This document shows positions 9,297 through 17,449 of a DNA stretch of 64,000 nucleotides, piece by piece (the first letter of the stretch is position 1; every line of letters starts with the position of its first letter). The notes beneath the pieces were generated by a model. That model ran no database searches and had not been told where the DNA came from. It saw only the letters and a list, made by a program, of their open reading frames with translations. A program made the position numbers and the translations under genes. This DNA is from Phycisphaera sp. (GTDB taxonomy: Bacteria; Planctomycetota; Phycisphaerae; Phycisphaerales; UBA1924): assembly GCA_020639255.1 (NCBI GenBank), contig JACKGZ010000002.1, forward strand, positions 248,001 through 312,000, given 5' to 3'.

Positions 9297-10328
9297 ATGG
9301 AAGAAACCAACCCGGCACAACGGACATCGCGGTACGCGGGCATCGATGCCGCGCGGGTGGTCGCGGCTGCGGGCGTTGTGTTCACGCACTGGCTCACCGG
9401 TTCGGAAGCAATCTGGCTGAAGCAGGCCTCCCGGTTCGCTGTACCCTTCTTTATCGCGGCCGCCGTCTTCTTTACAGTGAACCAATGTTTCTCGGGGCGC
9501 GCAATCCCAAGGATGATCGGTGATCGGGCTTGGCGGATCCTGCTGCCGTACATCATGTGGTCTGCGGTGTATTTCTTGCTTAAATATGTGATAAGCGGCT
9601 GGATCATCGGGGGCATCCATCCGCATTTCTCACTCTCTGACGCGGTGGACGGGTTCGGCGGGCATCTCTGGTTCCTGCCGTTTATCTTTCTGGTTGGTGT
9701 GTGTGCCGTCGTTTCCGCAAAGATCGCGACACGATCAGCAGCACTCAGCGCCGTGCTTGCCCTCGGTGCTTGCTTTGCAACGGGCATCGTGCTGAGAGCG
9801 TTCCCGGCCTCGACGGGTAATCTCGATCGATGGCCCTATGAGTTGCCCATTGCGCTCATCATGTTTGCAATTACGGTCTCAACGCAACGCGGCTGGATTA
9901 CAGTCGCAAGGCATGGGTTGTTGTCCTTCGGGTTCCTCGCGACCGCAGTTGCGCTTGTACTTTGGTCGCTCAAGTATGAAAGCTTCCCGGATCGTCGAGC
10001 GTGCCAGCTAGCCGGCATAGCACTTTTATTGGCTGGCATCTCGATGCCGAGCGAACGCATCCCGGCTTGGCTGAGCCGACTTGGCAGACTCGGATTCGGC
10101 GTCTACATCACACACGGTTTGCTGATCATGGTCTTGCACAAATTATTCGGCAAAGTCGGTCATGGTTCGCAGACCACTGTGCTCGTGGCGTATCCATTTG
10201 TGCTGGCAGGGGCATTCGCTTTCACGGCTATCTGCTACAGACTGCCAGTGGTTCGGCTCATGATGCCAACACGCCAAGCGGGGCCGCGACGTCAGAAAGA
10301 CCAGCTTGCTTTGGCGAGTTCCCGCTAG
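9297..10328 (+). CDS. Acyltransferase family 3 integral membrane protein
   Basis: I start this at ATG 9297 (343 residues), which gives the typical family opening RYAGIDAARVVAAAGVVFTHW; the upstream frame from 9216 runs through a terminator and is not credible. The early conserved His in VVFTHW and about ten hydrophobic segments (for example FFIAAAVFFTV, ILLPYIMWSAVYFLL, LWFLPFIFLVGVCAVV) fit Acyltransferase_3 proteins, which O-acetylate or O-acylate cell-envelope glycans. The gene stands alone, with no glycan cluster around it, so the acceptor is unknown. It is probably translated from a leaderless mRNA. Confidence 0.87.
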   Translation: MEETNPAQRTSRYAGIDAARVVAAAGVVFTHWLTGSEAIWLKQASRFAVPFFIAAAVFFTVNQCFSGRAIPRMIGDRAWRILLPYIMWSAVYFLLKYVISGWIIGGIHPHFSLSDAVDGFGGHLWFLPFIFLVGVCAVVSAKIATRSAALSAVLALGACFATGIVLRAFPASTGNLDRWPYELPIALIMFAITVSTQRGWITVARHGLLSFGFLATAVALVLWSLKYESFPDRRACQLAGIALLLAGISMPSERIPAWLSRLGRLGFGVYITHGLLIMVLHKLFGKVGHGSQTTVLVAYPFVLAGAFAFTAICYRLPVVRLMMPTRQAGPRRQKDQLALASSR

Positions 10329-10340
10329 GCAAACTCGGAT

Positions 10341-10354
10341 GCCCGTGAGCGGGC
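10341..10354. terminator. Possible weak terminator hairpin between convergent genes
   Basis: GCCCG-TGAG-CGGGC sits in the 32-bp gap between the acyltransferase stop and the rho stop. It lacks a T-tract in both directions, so it is a weak candidate. Confidence 0.25.
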
Positions 10355-10360
10355 CTGTCG

Positions 10361-11392
10361 TCAGCCTTTGCTTGCCGTGATCGCCACCAGCTCTTCATTC
10401 GTCGGGAACCGTTTGAGGGCCGCGAGCAACTGCTCGACCTGGTTCTCCGGCTTCATGTTGAGCAAACGCCGACGCAGAGCCGTCACGGTTTTCTGCTCCT
10501 GATCTCCGAGCAGAAGTTCGTCCTTACGTGTGCCGCTGGCGGCGAGGTTGATCGCCGGAAAGAGGCGCTTCTCCGCGATCTTGCGGTCGAGGATGAGCTC
10601 CATGTTGCCTGTGCCTTTGAACTCCTCGAAGATGAGTTGATCGCCCTGGCTGCCCGTGTCGACGAGGCATGTCGCGATGATCGTCAGGCTGCCGGCCTCT
10701 TCGGTGTTGCGGGCCGAGCCGAAGAGCTGCTTGGGGACTTCGAGCGCCTTGGAGTCGATGCCGCCCGACATGGTGCGTCCGCTCGAGGCGTGCTTCTTGC
10801 TCCGGTTGAACGCCCGGCCGAGGCGCGTCAGCGAGTCGAGCAGCACGACGACGTGCTCGCCCCTGGCGGCCCGCTCGCGGCACTCGTTGATCGTGTCGAT
10901 CGAGACCTTGACGTGCTGCTCGACGTCGTGGTCATTGGACGAGCCGCGGACCTGGCAGCGCTGCATCTCGCCCGGCTCACTCTCGCGTTCGAGCGTGCGG
11001 CGGAAGTCCGTCACTTCTTCGGGGCGTTCATCGACGAGCAGGACGGTCAGCGAGACGTCGGCGTGGTTGTGCAGGACGGCGTGCGCGATGTCCTGGAGCA
11101 GCGTCGTCTTGCCTGCTTTGGGCGGGCTGACGATCAGCCCGCGCTGGCCGCGGCCGATCGGGCAGAACAAATCAATGAGTCGGCACGCCGGCGGACAGCC
11201 GCGGTACTCAAGCTCAAGCCGAGGCTGCGGGTCGATGGCGGTCAGCTCTTCGAGCACCGGGCCCTTGGGCTTGGCTGGCGCATTCTGAGCCTGGCCTTGC
11301 GGCTGCCCGTTCTGCTGCGGATTGCCTTGGCCACCGCCCTTGCGGCGTCTGCGTCTGCGGCGCTTCTTCTTCGGCGAGCTCGTGTCCAACAC
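10361..11392 (-). CDS. rho: Transcription termination factor Rho, short form without the RNA-binding OB-fold
   Basis: The C-terminal ATPase core is unmistakable: PIGRGQRGLIV, Walker A SPPKAGKTT (about 89-97), LLVDERPEEVTDFRR, LLDSLTRLGRAFN, FEEFKGTGNMEL, and the C-terminal TNEELVAIT. I start it at GTG 11392, four bases after GAGGGG, giving 343 residues against about 420 in E. coli. Before the core there is only a basic, low-complexity leader (SPKKKRRRRRRRKGGGQG, then Gln/Pro/Ala repeats). The cold-shock-like primary RNA-binding domain that normally precedes LEELTAIDP is missing, and no leftward frame upstream encodes it before ptsI begins at 11787. The frame stays open to 11677, but that part shows no Rho similarity. 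The role should be RNA-dependent ATPase and termination, with the Arg tract possibly replacing the primary site. Confidence 0.9.
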   Translation of the reverse strand: MLDTSSPKKKRRRRRRRKGGGQGNPQQNGQPQGQAQNAPAKPKGPVLEELTAIDPQPRLELEYRGCPPACRLIDLFCPIGRGQRGLIVSPPKAGKTTLLQDIAHAVLHNHADVSLTVLLVDERPEEVTDFRRTLERESEPGEMQRCQVRGSSNDHDVEQHVKVSIDTINECRERAARGEHVVVLLDSLTRLGRAFNRSKKHASSGRTMSGGIDSKALEVPKQLFGSARNTEEAGSLTIIATCLVDTGSQGDQLIFEEFKGTGNMELILDRKIAEKRLFPAINLAASGTRKDELLLGDQEQKTVTALRRRLLNMKPENQVEQLLAALKRFPTNEELVAITASKG

Positions 11393-11786
11393 GATTCCCC
11401 TCGATCCGGTGCTTCGGACCGGGCACGGGTATGGGTGCTCCATATCCGCACACAGGCCGGACGCATCATGCGTCGGCACCGCTTGCTGAATGTCACGCGC
11501 TGTGTTCAGGCCGATCTGCCAGCGCCCGTTGCGCTCGCTCAAATCGTGGCCGAGACAGCCAAACCACACCTTGCCGTGGTCCGTGGAGCCCTCGGGTGCG
11601 TCGGCACCCGTCAGGCATTGGGCGGCAGAACCCGCCCCTTGCATCAGAGTATCGGCTCTGGTGGGTACCCGAGTCAAGCCTCCGGTCTACGATCGCACGC
11701 ATCCCTGACATTTCCCCGTAGAACCCCAGACTGGGGGCAGCCATGGGGTGTGTGGCGGGGACGGTGTGTCGGGGATCAGAAACGAG

Positions 11787-13565
11787 ATGGAACGATTTTC
11801 GGGCATCGGGGTGTCGCCGGGCATTGTCGTCGGGCGTGTATTCGTCCTCGACGACAAGGCGAGGCGGATTCCTCGTCGTTCGGTCGCGCCCAAGGACATC
11901 GATCACCAGCTCGTCCGGCTCAACGAAGCGTTCACCCTGTCGGTCGAGGAACTCGAGCGGGTCCGCGATCAGGCCGAGCAGGACATGGGACGCGAGGCCG
12001 CCCAGATCTTCGGATTCCACATCGGCATGCTCCGAGACAAGGTGCTCCGCGGCTCGATCGAGAAGGTCATCAACGACGAGGTGGTGACGGCCGAGTACGC
12101 GGTCGACAGGGTCTTTGGCGAGTGGGCCGACCGCTTCCGATCGATGGAAGACTCGGCCTTCACGACCAAGGTCAATGACATCACCGATTTGGCGAGCCGG
12201 GTGCTCACACATCTGGTCGGATCTCACGGGCACGAGCTATCCGAGTTCGAATACGACGCCATCGTCGTCGCGCGCGAGCTGACACCCAGTCAGACCGTCG
12301 GGTTCGATCGCTCCAAGGTGGTCGCCATCGCTACCGATCTCGGCGGCAAGACGAGCCACACCGCGATCGTCGCAAGGGCGCTCGGCATCCCGGCGGTGGT
12401 GGGGCTGAGCAGGCTCTGGGGCAAGCTCTCCGACGGCGACACTGTCATCCTCGACGGCTCCCGCGGCATTGTGATCGTTGAGCCCGACTACGACACCATC
12501 GAGCACTACCTCTCCGAAGAGGTCGAGCGCGGCAACTACCAGATGACCCTCCGCGAGCTGGCCTCGCTCGAGCCAGTCACGACCGACGGCACCAAGATCG
12601 AAGTCCTTGGGAACATCGAGTTCGCCGAGGAAACCAAGCAGGTTCTCGAGTACGGCGGCGAGGGCGTCGGGCTCTTCCGCACCGAGTTCCTCTACCTCGC
12701 GGGTGAGCGTGAGCCGACCGAAGAAGAGCACTATAACGCCTACCGCTCGTGCGTTGAGCAGCTCGCGGGCCGCCCGCTGACCATCCGTACGATGGACCTG
12801 GGCGCCGACAAGTACACACAGGCCCAGTCGCTGAACCCCGAGCGCAACCCGGCGCTCGGCTTGCGCTCGATCCGGTATTGCCTGAAGAACTTGCCGATGT
12901 TCAAGCATCAGCTCCGCGCGATCTTGCGCGCCTCGGCACATGGACCGGTGAAGCTGATGCTCCCGCTCGTCACGAGCGTGAGCGAGGTGCGCCAATCGCG
13001 GCACATCATCAACGACGTCATGGAAGATCTGCAGGACGAAGGCCATTTGTTCGACCGCGATCTTTCCATCGGGATTATGGTCGAGGTGCCCTCGGCGGCG
13101 TTGGTCGCGTCGACGCTGGCGCGCGAGGTCGACTTCTTCTCGATCGGGACGAACGACCTCGTGCAGTACACGCTCGCGGTCGATCGGACGAACGAGCAAG
13201 TGGCCGATCTCTTTGCACCTTCTCACCCGGCGGTGCTGAAGCTCGTGCGTGATGTGGTGCGCGCGGGCCGTCACCGCGATGTGCCGGTCAGCTGCTGCGG
13301 CGAGGCCGCCGGCGATCCGGATATGGCGGTCTTGCTGATGGGCCTGGGCGTGCGTACCCTCAGTGTCACGCCCGGGGTCGCCCCCGGGATCAAGCGTCTG
13401 ATCCGGTCGATTTCCATCGATCGCTGCGAAAGACTGGCCAAAAAGGCGATCTCTTTCGATTCCGACACTGAAGTGTCGATGTATGTCAGGGACCGGCTCC
13501 GCAAGGAGCTCCCCGAAGCGTACGACAGTTTCGGTCAGTTCCGGGGCGACAAGCCCGGGCGATGA
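11787..13565 (+). CDS. ptsI: Phosphoenolpyruvate-protein phosphotransferase (PTS enzyme I)
   Basis: The start MERFSGIGVSPGIVVGR at 11787 matches the family N-terminus; an in-frame start at 11748 would only add unrelated residues. The 592-residue protein has the helical HPr-binding region (about 30-145), the phospho-acceptor His191 in GGKTSHTAIVARALG, and a PEP-binding TIM barrel with EGVGLFRTEFLY, NPALGLRSIR, SIGTNDLVQYTLAVDR and the acid-base Cys in SCCGEAAGDP. It autophosphorylates from PEP and passes the phosphate to HPr in the cytoplasm. No HPr, HPr kinase or EII component is in this window, so whether it serves sugar uptake or a regulatory PTS cannot be said. It is divergent from rho. 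Confidence 0.95.
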   Translation: MERFSGIGVSPGIVVGRVFVLDDKARRIPRRSVAPKDIDHQLVRLNEAFTLSVEELERVRDQAEQDMGREAAQIFGFHIGMLRDKVLRGSIEKVINDEVVTAEYAVDRVFGEWADRFRSMEDSAFTTKVNDITDLASRVLTHLVGSHGHELSEFEYDAIVVARELTPSQTVGFDRSKVVAIATDLGGKTSHTAIVARALGIPAVVGLSRLWGKLSDGDTVILDGSRGIVIVEPDYDTIEHYLSEEVERGNYQMTLRELASLEPVTTDGTKIEVLGNIEFAEETKQVLEYGGEGVGLFRTEFLYLAGEREPTEEEHYNAYRSCVEQLAGRPLTIRTMDLGADKYTQAQSLNPERNPALGLRSIRYCLKNLPMFKHQLRAILRASAHGPVKLMLPLVTSVSEVRQSRHIINDVMEDLQDEGHLFDRDLSIGIMVEVPSAALVASTLAREVDFFSIGTNDLVQYTLAVDRTNEQVADLFAPSHPAVLKLVRDVVRAGRHRDVPVSCCGEAAGDPDMAVLLMGLGVRTLSVTPGVAPGIKRLIRSISIDRCERLAKKAISFDSDTEVSMYVRDRLRKELPEAYDSFGQFRGDKPGR

Positions 13566-13845
13566 CCGAGTGAACAGAAGAACGAACCACGTCCCAGGCG
13601 CCTCCGATCGCCAACTGGGCGCGAGTCACGCAGGCCTGTTGCCGCGATGACCCCCGCAAGCACGATCGGCGCCGGACACGGGCCAAGGCCCGCATCACAA
13701 ACGAGGCAGGCGGTGAACATTTCCGCTTTGAATCCAGAACGATGCGACAGCAAGACGAGCGTGCGCTCTGCGCGCGCCGATGTGTCATGCTGCATGCCCG
13801 CGGCCCGTGCGTCCGGCGAGAACGCCACAGCACGGAAAGCAGACA

Positions 13846-16188
13846 ATGCCCAAGCACCAGATGCTCATCAGCTACCAGCCCGGCGAGGAGTGCCGGGTCG
13901 CCATCCTTGAAGACGGCATCCTCGAGGACTACCACACCGAACGACCCGCCACCGCCAACAGAGTCAACAACCTCTATCTCGGCAAGGTCACCAACATCGA
14001 GAGCAGCCTCCAGGCCGCGTTCGTCGACTTCGGCGGGCCCGAGTCCGCGTTCCTGCACACCTCGGACATCCACCCGATGTACTTCCCCGAGGAGGACGGC
14101 GACACCACCGAGAAGATCGGCAAGAAGACCGCACGACGCGACCGCCCGCCCATCCAGCAATGCCTGAAGCGCGGGCAGAAGATCGTCGTGCAGATCCTCA
14201 AGGACGGCGTCGGCACCAAGGGCCCGGCCGCCACGACCTACCTGTCCATCCCGGGCAAGTACCTCGTCATGATGCCGCAGATGGACAACGTCGGCGTCAG
14301 CCGAAAGATGGAGGACGAGGACAAGCGCCGCCAGATGCGCGAGACCCTCGACTCGATCGACCTGCCCGAGGGCTTCGGCTTCATCCTCCGCACAGCCGGC
14401 TTCGGGCGCAACAAGACCGAGCTCAAGCGCGACCTCGCGTACCTCCAGCGTCTGTGGAAGGACATCGAGAAGCGCCGTAAGTCGACCAGCAAGCCCTCGC
14501 TGCTCTACGCCGAGAGCGACCTGCTCGTCCGGGCGCTGCGTGACCTGCTGACGACCGAGATCGACGAGGTCGTCATCGACCACGAACAGGGCTTGGCCCG
14601 CGCTGCGAACTTCCTGAAGGTTGTCGCCCCGCGCACGGGGATCAAGCTGCGTCACTACAACCAGCGCACGCCCATGTACCACGCCTTCGGCATCGAGGAG
14701 CAGGTCCACCAGATGATCACCCGCGAGGTGCCGCTGCCCTCGGGCGGGCGTCTCGTGATCGACGAGACCGAAGCGGTCGTCGCGATCGATGTGAACAGCG
14801 GCAAGAGCCGCAAGGCCAAGGACGCCGAGACCAACGCCTACCAGACCAACCTCGAAGCGGTCGACGTGATCTGCCGCCAGCTCAAGCTCCGCGAGCTGGG
14901 CGGGCTCGTGATCAACGACCTGATCGACATGAACCAGGCCAAGCACCGCAAGGCGATCGAGGCGCGGTTCAAGGACCGCCTCAAGCGCGACCGCGCCAAG
15001 AGCACGATCCTGCCGATCAGCCAGTTCGGCATTATGGAGATGACGCGTCAGCGCATGCGTCCGAGCGCACAGGGCACGCACTACACGGAGCTGCCGCCCC
15101 ACATGGGCCGGGGCTGGGTGCGCAAGCCCGAGTCGCTGGCAGCCGAGGCGCTGCGTGAGCTGGCGTTGATCCTAAGCTTTGATAAGGTCAAGAAGGCCGA
15201 ACTCGTCGTGCCCGGGCGCGTGGCGGGGGAATTGCTCTCGAGTCGACGCCGCACGATCACGCGGATGGAGCTGGTCACTCAGAAGACGGTACTCGTGCGC
15301 GTGAGCGACCAGCTCGGCACCGAGCGCTTCAGTGTGTACGCCTACGACGAAGCGGGCAACGACATCGACATCGCCACGCTGCCCAAGCCCAAGGCCCCGA
15401 AGGAGCTTCCCGAGTGGACCGATTCCTCGGACGATCGCGCATGGGACGAGATCAGCGAGGAAGAGGACCTGCTGCAGGCGATCGAGGACGTCGCCGACCC
15501 GCACCCGATCGAGCTCGACGCGGCCCAGGCCGCCTCTGCTTCGGATGACGATGACGATGACGAGCAGCAGGCGGGCGGCAAGAAGAAGCGTCGCAGGCGT
15601 CGTCGAGGCGGTCGCGGCCGCAAGCGCGGCGGCGACAAGTCGCAGGAAGGTGAAGAGTCGGCCGATTCGGACACCGAAGACAAGCCGGCTTCAGAGGGCG
15701 AATCCGAGGAAGCCAAGCCGACCGAGAGCGCAGACGAGTCTGAGTCGAGCGATACGGACGCCGAGGGCGACGACAAGCCCAAGAAGAAGCGCCGCCGCCG
15801 TCGCGGCAAGAAACGCAGCACGAGTGGGGATGCTGCGGCCGAGACAGGCGATAGAGACGAGAACGCTCCCAATGCCGATGATGAGGCAGCCGCATCAGCT
15901 GATACCGATTCCGAGAGTGCATCAGCCGACGACGCAAAGCCCGAGGGCGATGACGAAGCGGGTGGCAAGAAGAAGCGTCGCCGCCGGCGCGGTGGTCGCG
16001 GCAAGGGCAAGTCGTCCGACGCGGGCGAAATGGGCGAGACGTCCAATGGTAAAGCCGAACCCGAGCAAAGCCCGCCGACCATTGAAGTGGTCGCCGAGAC
16101 ACCCAAGCCGAAGAAACCGAGAACCCTATATGGCGGCAGCCGGCGCAAGCTGAAGCCGAGCGAGAAGGCCGCCATAAGCGACGAGTGA
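13846..16188 (+). CDS. rng: Ribonuclease E/G with long charged C-terminus
   Basis: I choose ATG 13846 (780 residues), which begins the family opening MLISYQPGEECRVAILEDG. An S1-type domain lies at about 37-135. Catalytic residues are conserved: Asp315 in VAIDVNSGKSR and Asp358 in INDLIDMNQAKHR. At about 415-422, where RNase E and G carry the zinc-link CPxC, this protein has ELPPHMGRG, with no cysteine. Residues about 555-780 are disordered and strongly charged, with three basic blocks beginning KKKRRRRRR separated by Asp/Glu/Ser-rich stretches. It should cleave single-stranded RNA in mRNA decay and rRNA maturation. The 280-bp leader after ptsI has no gene; a long leader is known to serve autoregulation of E. 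coli rne, but no shared motif was identified here. Confidence 0.92.
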   Translation: MPKHQMLISYQPGEECRVAILEDGILEDYHTERPATANRVNNLYLGKVTNIESSLQAAFVDFGGPESAFLHTSDIHPMYFPEEDGDTTEKIGKKTARRDRPPIQQCLKRGQKIVVQILKDGVGTKGPAATTYLSIPGKYLVMMPQMDNVGVSRKMEDEDKRRQMRETLDSIDLPEGFGFILRTAGFGRNKTELKRDLAYLQRLWKDIEKRRKSTSKPSLLYAESDLLVRALRDLLTTEIDEVVIDHEQGLARAANFLKVVAPRTGIKLRHYNQRTPMYHAFGIEEQVHQMITREVPLPSGGRLVIDETEAVVAIDVNSGKSRKAKDAETNAYQTNLEAVDVICRQLKLRELGGLVINDLIDMNQAKHRKAIEARFKDRLKRDRAKSTILPISQFGIMEMTRQRMRPSAQGTHYTELPPHMGRGWVRKPESLAAEALRELALILSFDKVKKAELVVPGRVAGELLSSRRRTITRMELVTQKTVLVRVSDQLGTERFSVYAYDEAGNDIDIATLPKPKAPKELPEWTDSSDDRAWDEISEEEDLLQAIEDVADPHPIELDAAQAASASDDDDDDEQQAGGKKKRRRRRRGGRGRKRGGDKSQEGEESADSDTEDKPASEGESEEAKPTESADESESSDTDAEGDDKPKKKRRRRRGKKRSTSGDAAAETGDRDENAPNADDEAAASADTDSESASADDAKPEGDDEAGGKKKRRRRRGGRGKGKSSDAGEMGETSNGKAEPEQSPPTIEVVAETPKPKKPRTLYGGSRRKLKPSEKAAISDE

Positions 16189-16192
16189 TCCG

Positions 16193-17392
16193 ATGACGTC
16201 CCCCAAACGCATCGTCATCCTGGGCTCTACCGGCTCGATCGGGACGCAGACGCTGGACGTCATCGAGCACCTCAACGCGCAGAAAGGCCCGCACACGTTT
16301 GAAGTGGTGGGGCTGGCCGCCGGCCGCGCGAGCGCCGAGCTTGCGAAACAGATCGAGCGGTTCAACCCTCGCTTTGTTTCGACGTGCAGCGAGGAGTGTC
16401 TCGACTCCAAAGCCGAGCAGATCGCGGGCGAGGACGCGGCCGAGGAACTCGTCCGCCGTGCACACGAAGTCGTCGGCGTCGATCTCGTCGTCGGCGCGAT
16501 CGTCGGCTCGGCGGGGCTCGGCGCGACGCTGGCGGCCGTCGAACTCGGGATCGACGTGGCGCTGGCGAACAAGGAAACACTCGTCGCGGCGGGTGAACTG
16601 GTGGTGGCCGCGTGCAGCCGCACGGGCGCTCGGCTTCTTCCGGTCGACAGCGAGCACTCGGCGCTCTGGCAGTGCCTGGGTGAGGTGCGTCCACCGATAG
16701 CGACACCCTCGCGCGTCAGGCGCATGATCCTGACCGCCAGCGGCGGGGCGCTGCGTGACCTGAATGCGAGTGAGGTCTACGCCGCCACCCCCGCGCTGGC
16801 GCTGGCGCACCCGACGTGGTCGATGGGGCCCAAGGTGACGGTCGACACCGCCTCGCTCATGAACAAGGGGCTTGAGCTTATCGAGGCGCACTGGCTCTTC
16901 GGGATCGGGGCCGACGGGCTCGGTGTGCTCGTGCACCCGACCTCAACGGTCCACTCGATGGTCGAGTTCGTGGATGGCTCCGTGATCGCGCAGCTCGGTG
17001 CCCCCGATATGCGGACGCCCATTCAATACGCGCTCACGTTCCCCGATCGCGCCGAGTGCTGCGCGGACGGGTTCGACCTTGCCAAGATCGGCACGCTCGA
17101 GTTCCGCGAGCCGGACCACGACGCGTTCCCGGCGCTCTCTATGGCGTACGAAGTGATCCGCACGGGCGGAAGCCTCGGGGCCGTGTTCAATGCCGCCAAC
17201 GAGGAAGCCGTCGCGGCGTTCCTTGCGCCGGGCAACGAGGATGGCAAGCGCGTGCCGTTCGGTCGCATCGCCGAGGCCGTTCGCGCTGCGATGGATGCGC
17301 ACGACTCGAAGCCCATCACCTCGCTCGATTGCGTTGAGAAAGCGAGCACTGAGGCACGGGCGTTCGTGCGGGATTGGCTCCAGATAAAATGA
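16193..17392 (+). CDS. dxr: 1-deoxy-D-xylulose 5-phosphate reductoisomerase
   Basis: This 399-residue protein begins four bases after the RNase gene and is probably cotranscribed with it. The NADPH motif GSTGSIGTQTLDV is at residues 11-23. Other family marks are ANKETLVAAGELV, the metal/substrate segment PVDSEHSALWQCL, LTASGGALRD, the flexible-loop region HPTWSMGPKVTVDTASLMNKGLE split over two motifs, and VHPTSTVHSMVEF. It converts DXP to MEP, the committed step of the non-mevalonate isoprenoid pathway. Length is standard. The stop codon abuts the terminator of the convergent downstream gene. Confidence 0.96.
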   Translation: MTSPKRIVILGSTGSIGTQTLDVIEHLNAQKGPHTFEVVGLAAGRASAELAKQIERFNPRFVSTCSEECLDSKAEQIAGEDAAEELVRRAHEVVGVDLVVGAIVGSAGLGATLAAVELGIDVALANKETLVAAGELVVAACSRTGARLLPVDSEHSALWQCLGEVRPPIATPSRVRRMILTASGGALRDLNASEVYAATPALALAHPTWSMGPKVTVDTASLMNKGLELIEAHWLFGIGADGLGVLVHPTSTVHSMVEFVDGSVIAQLGAPDMRTPIQYALTFPDRAECCADGFDLAKIGTLEFREPDHDAFPALSMAYEVIRTGGSLGAVFNAANEEAVAAFLAPGNEDGKRVPFGRIAEAVRAAMDAHDSKPITSLDCVEKASTEARAFVRDWLQIK

Positions 17393-17421
17393 AAAAGGCC
17401 GGACCCCGAAGGGCCCGGCCT
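17392..17421 (-). terminator. Rho-independent terminator of the zincin gene
   Basis: The stem AGGCCGG (17396-17402) and CCGGCCT (17415-17421) is followed by TTTTTCAT in leftward reading. It lies 30 bp past the metalloprotease stop and overlaps the last bases of the dxr stop codon. Confidence 0.85.
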
Positions 17422-17449
17422 CGTGCGATTCGCTCAATTACCGACGGAT

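Noticed and set aside
10637..12178. A 513-codon plus-strand frame over rho and the start of ptsI
   Set aside because: Antisense to rho in its first part and out of frame with ptsI later; no similarity to any family.
13486..15102. A 538-codon open frame on the minus strand opposite the RNase gene
   Set aside because: The sequence has the Arg/Leu/Val/Asp-rich look of a complementary-strand shadow in GC-rich DNA, and the plus-strand frame encodes an unmistakable RNase E/G.
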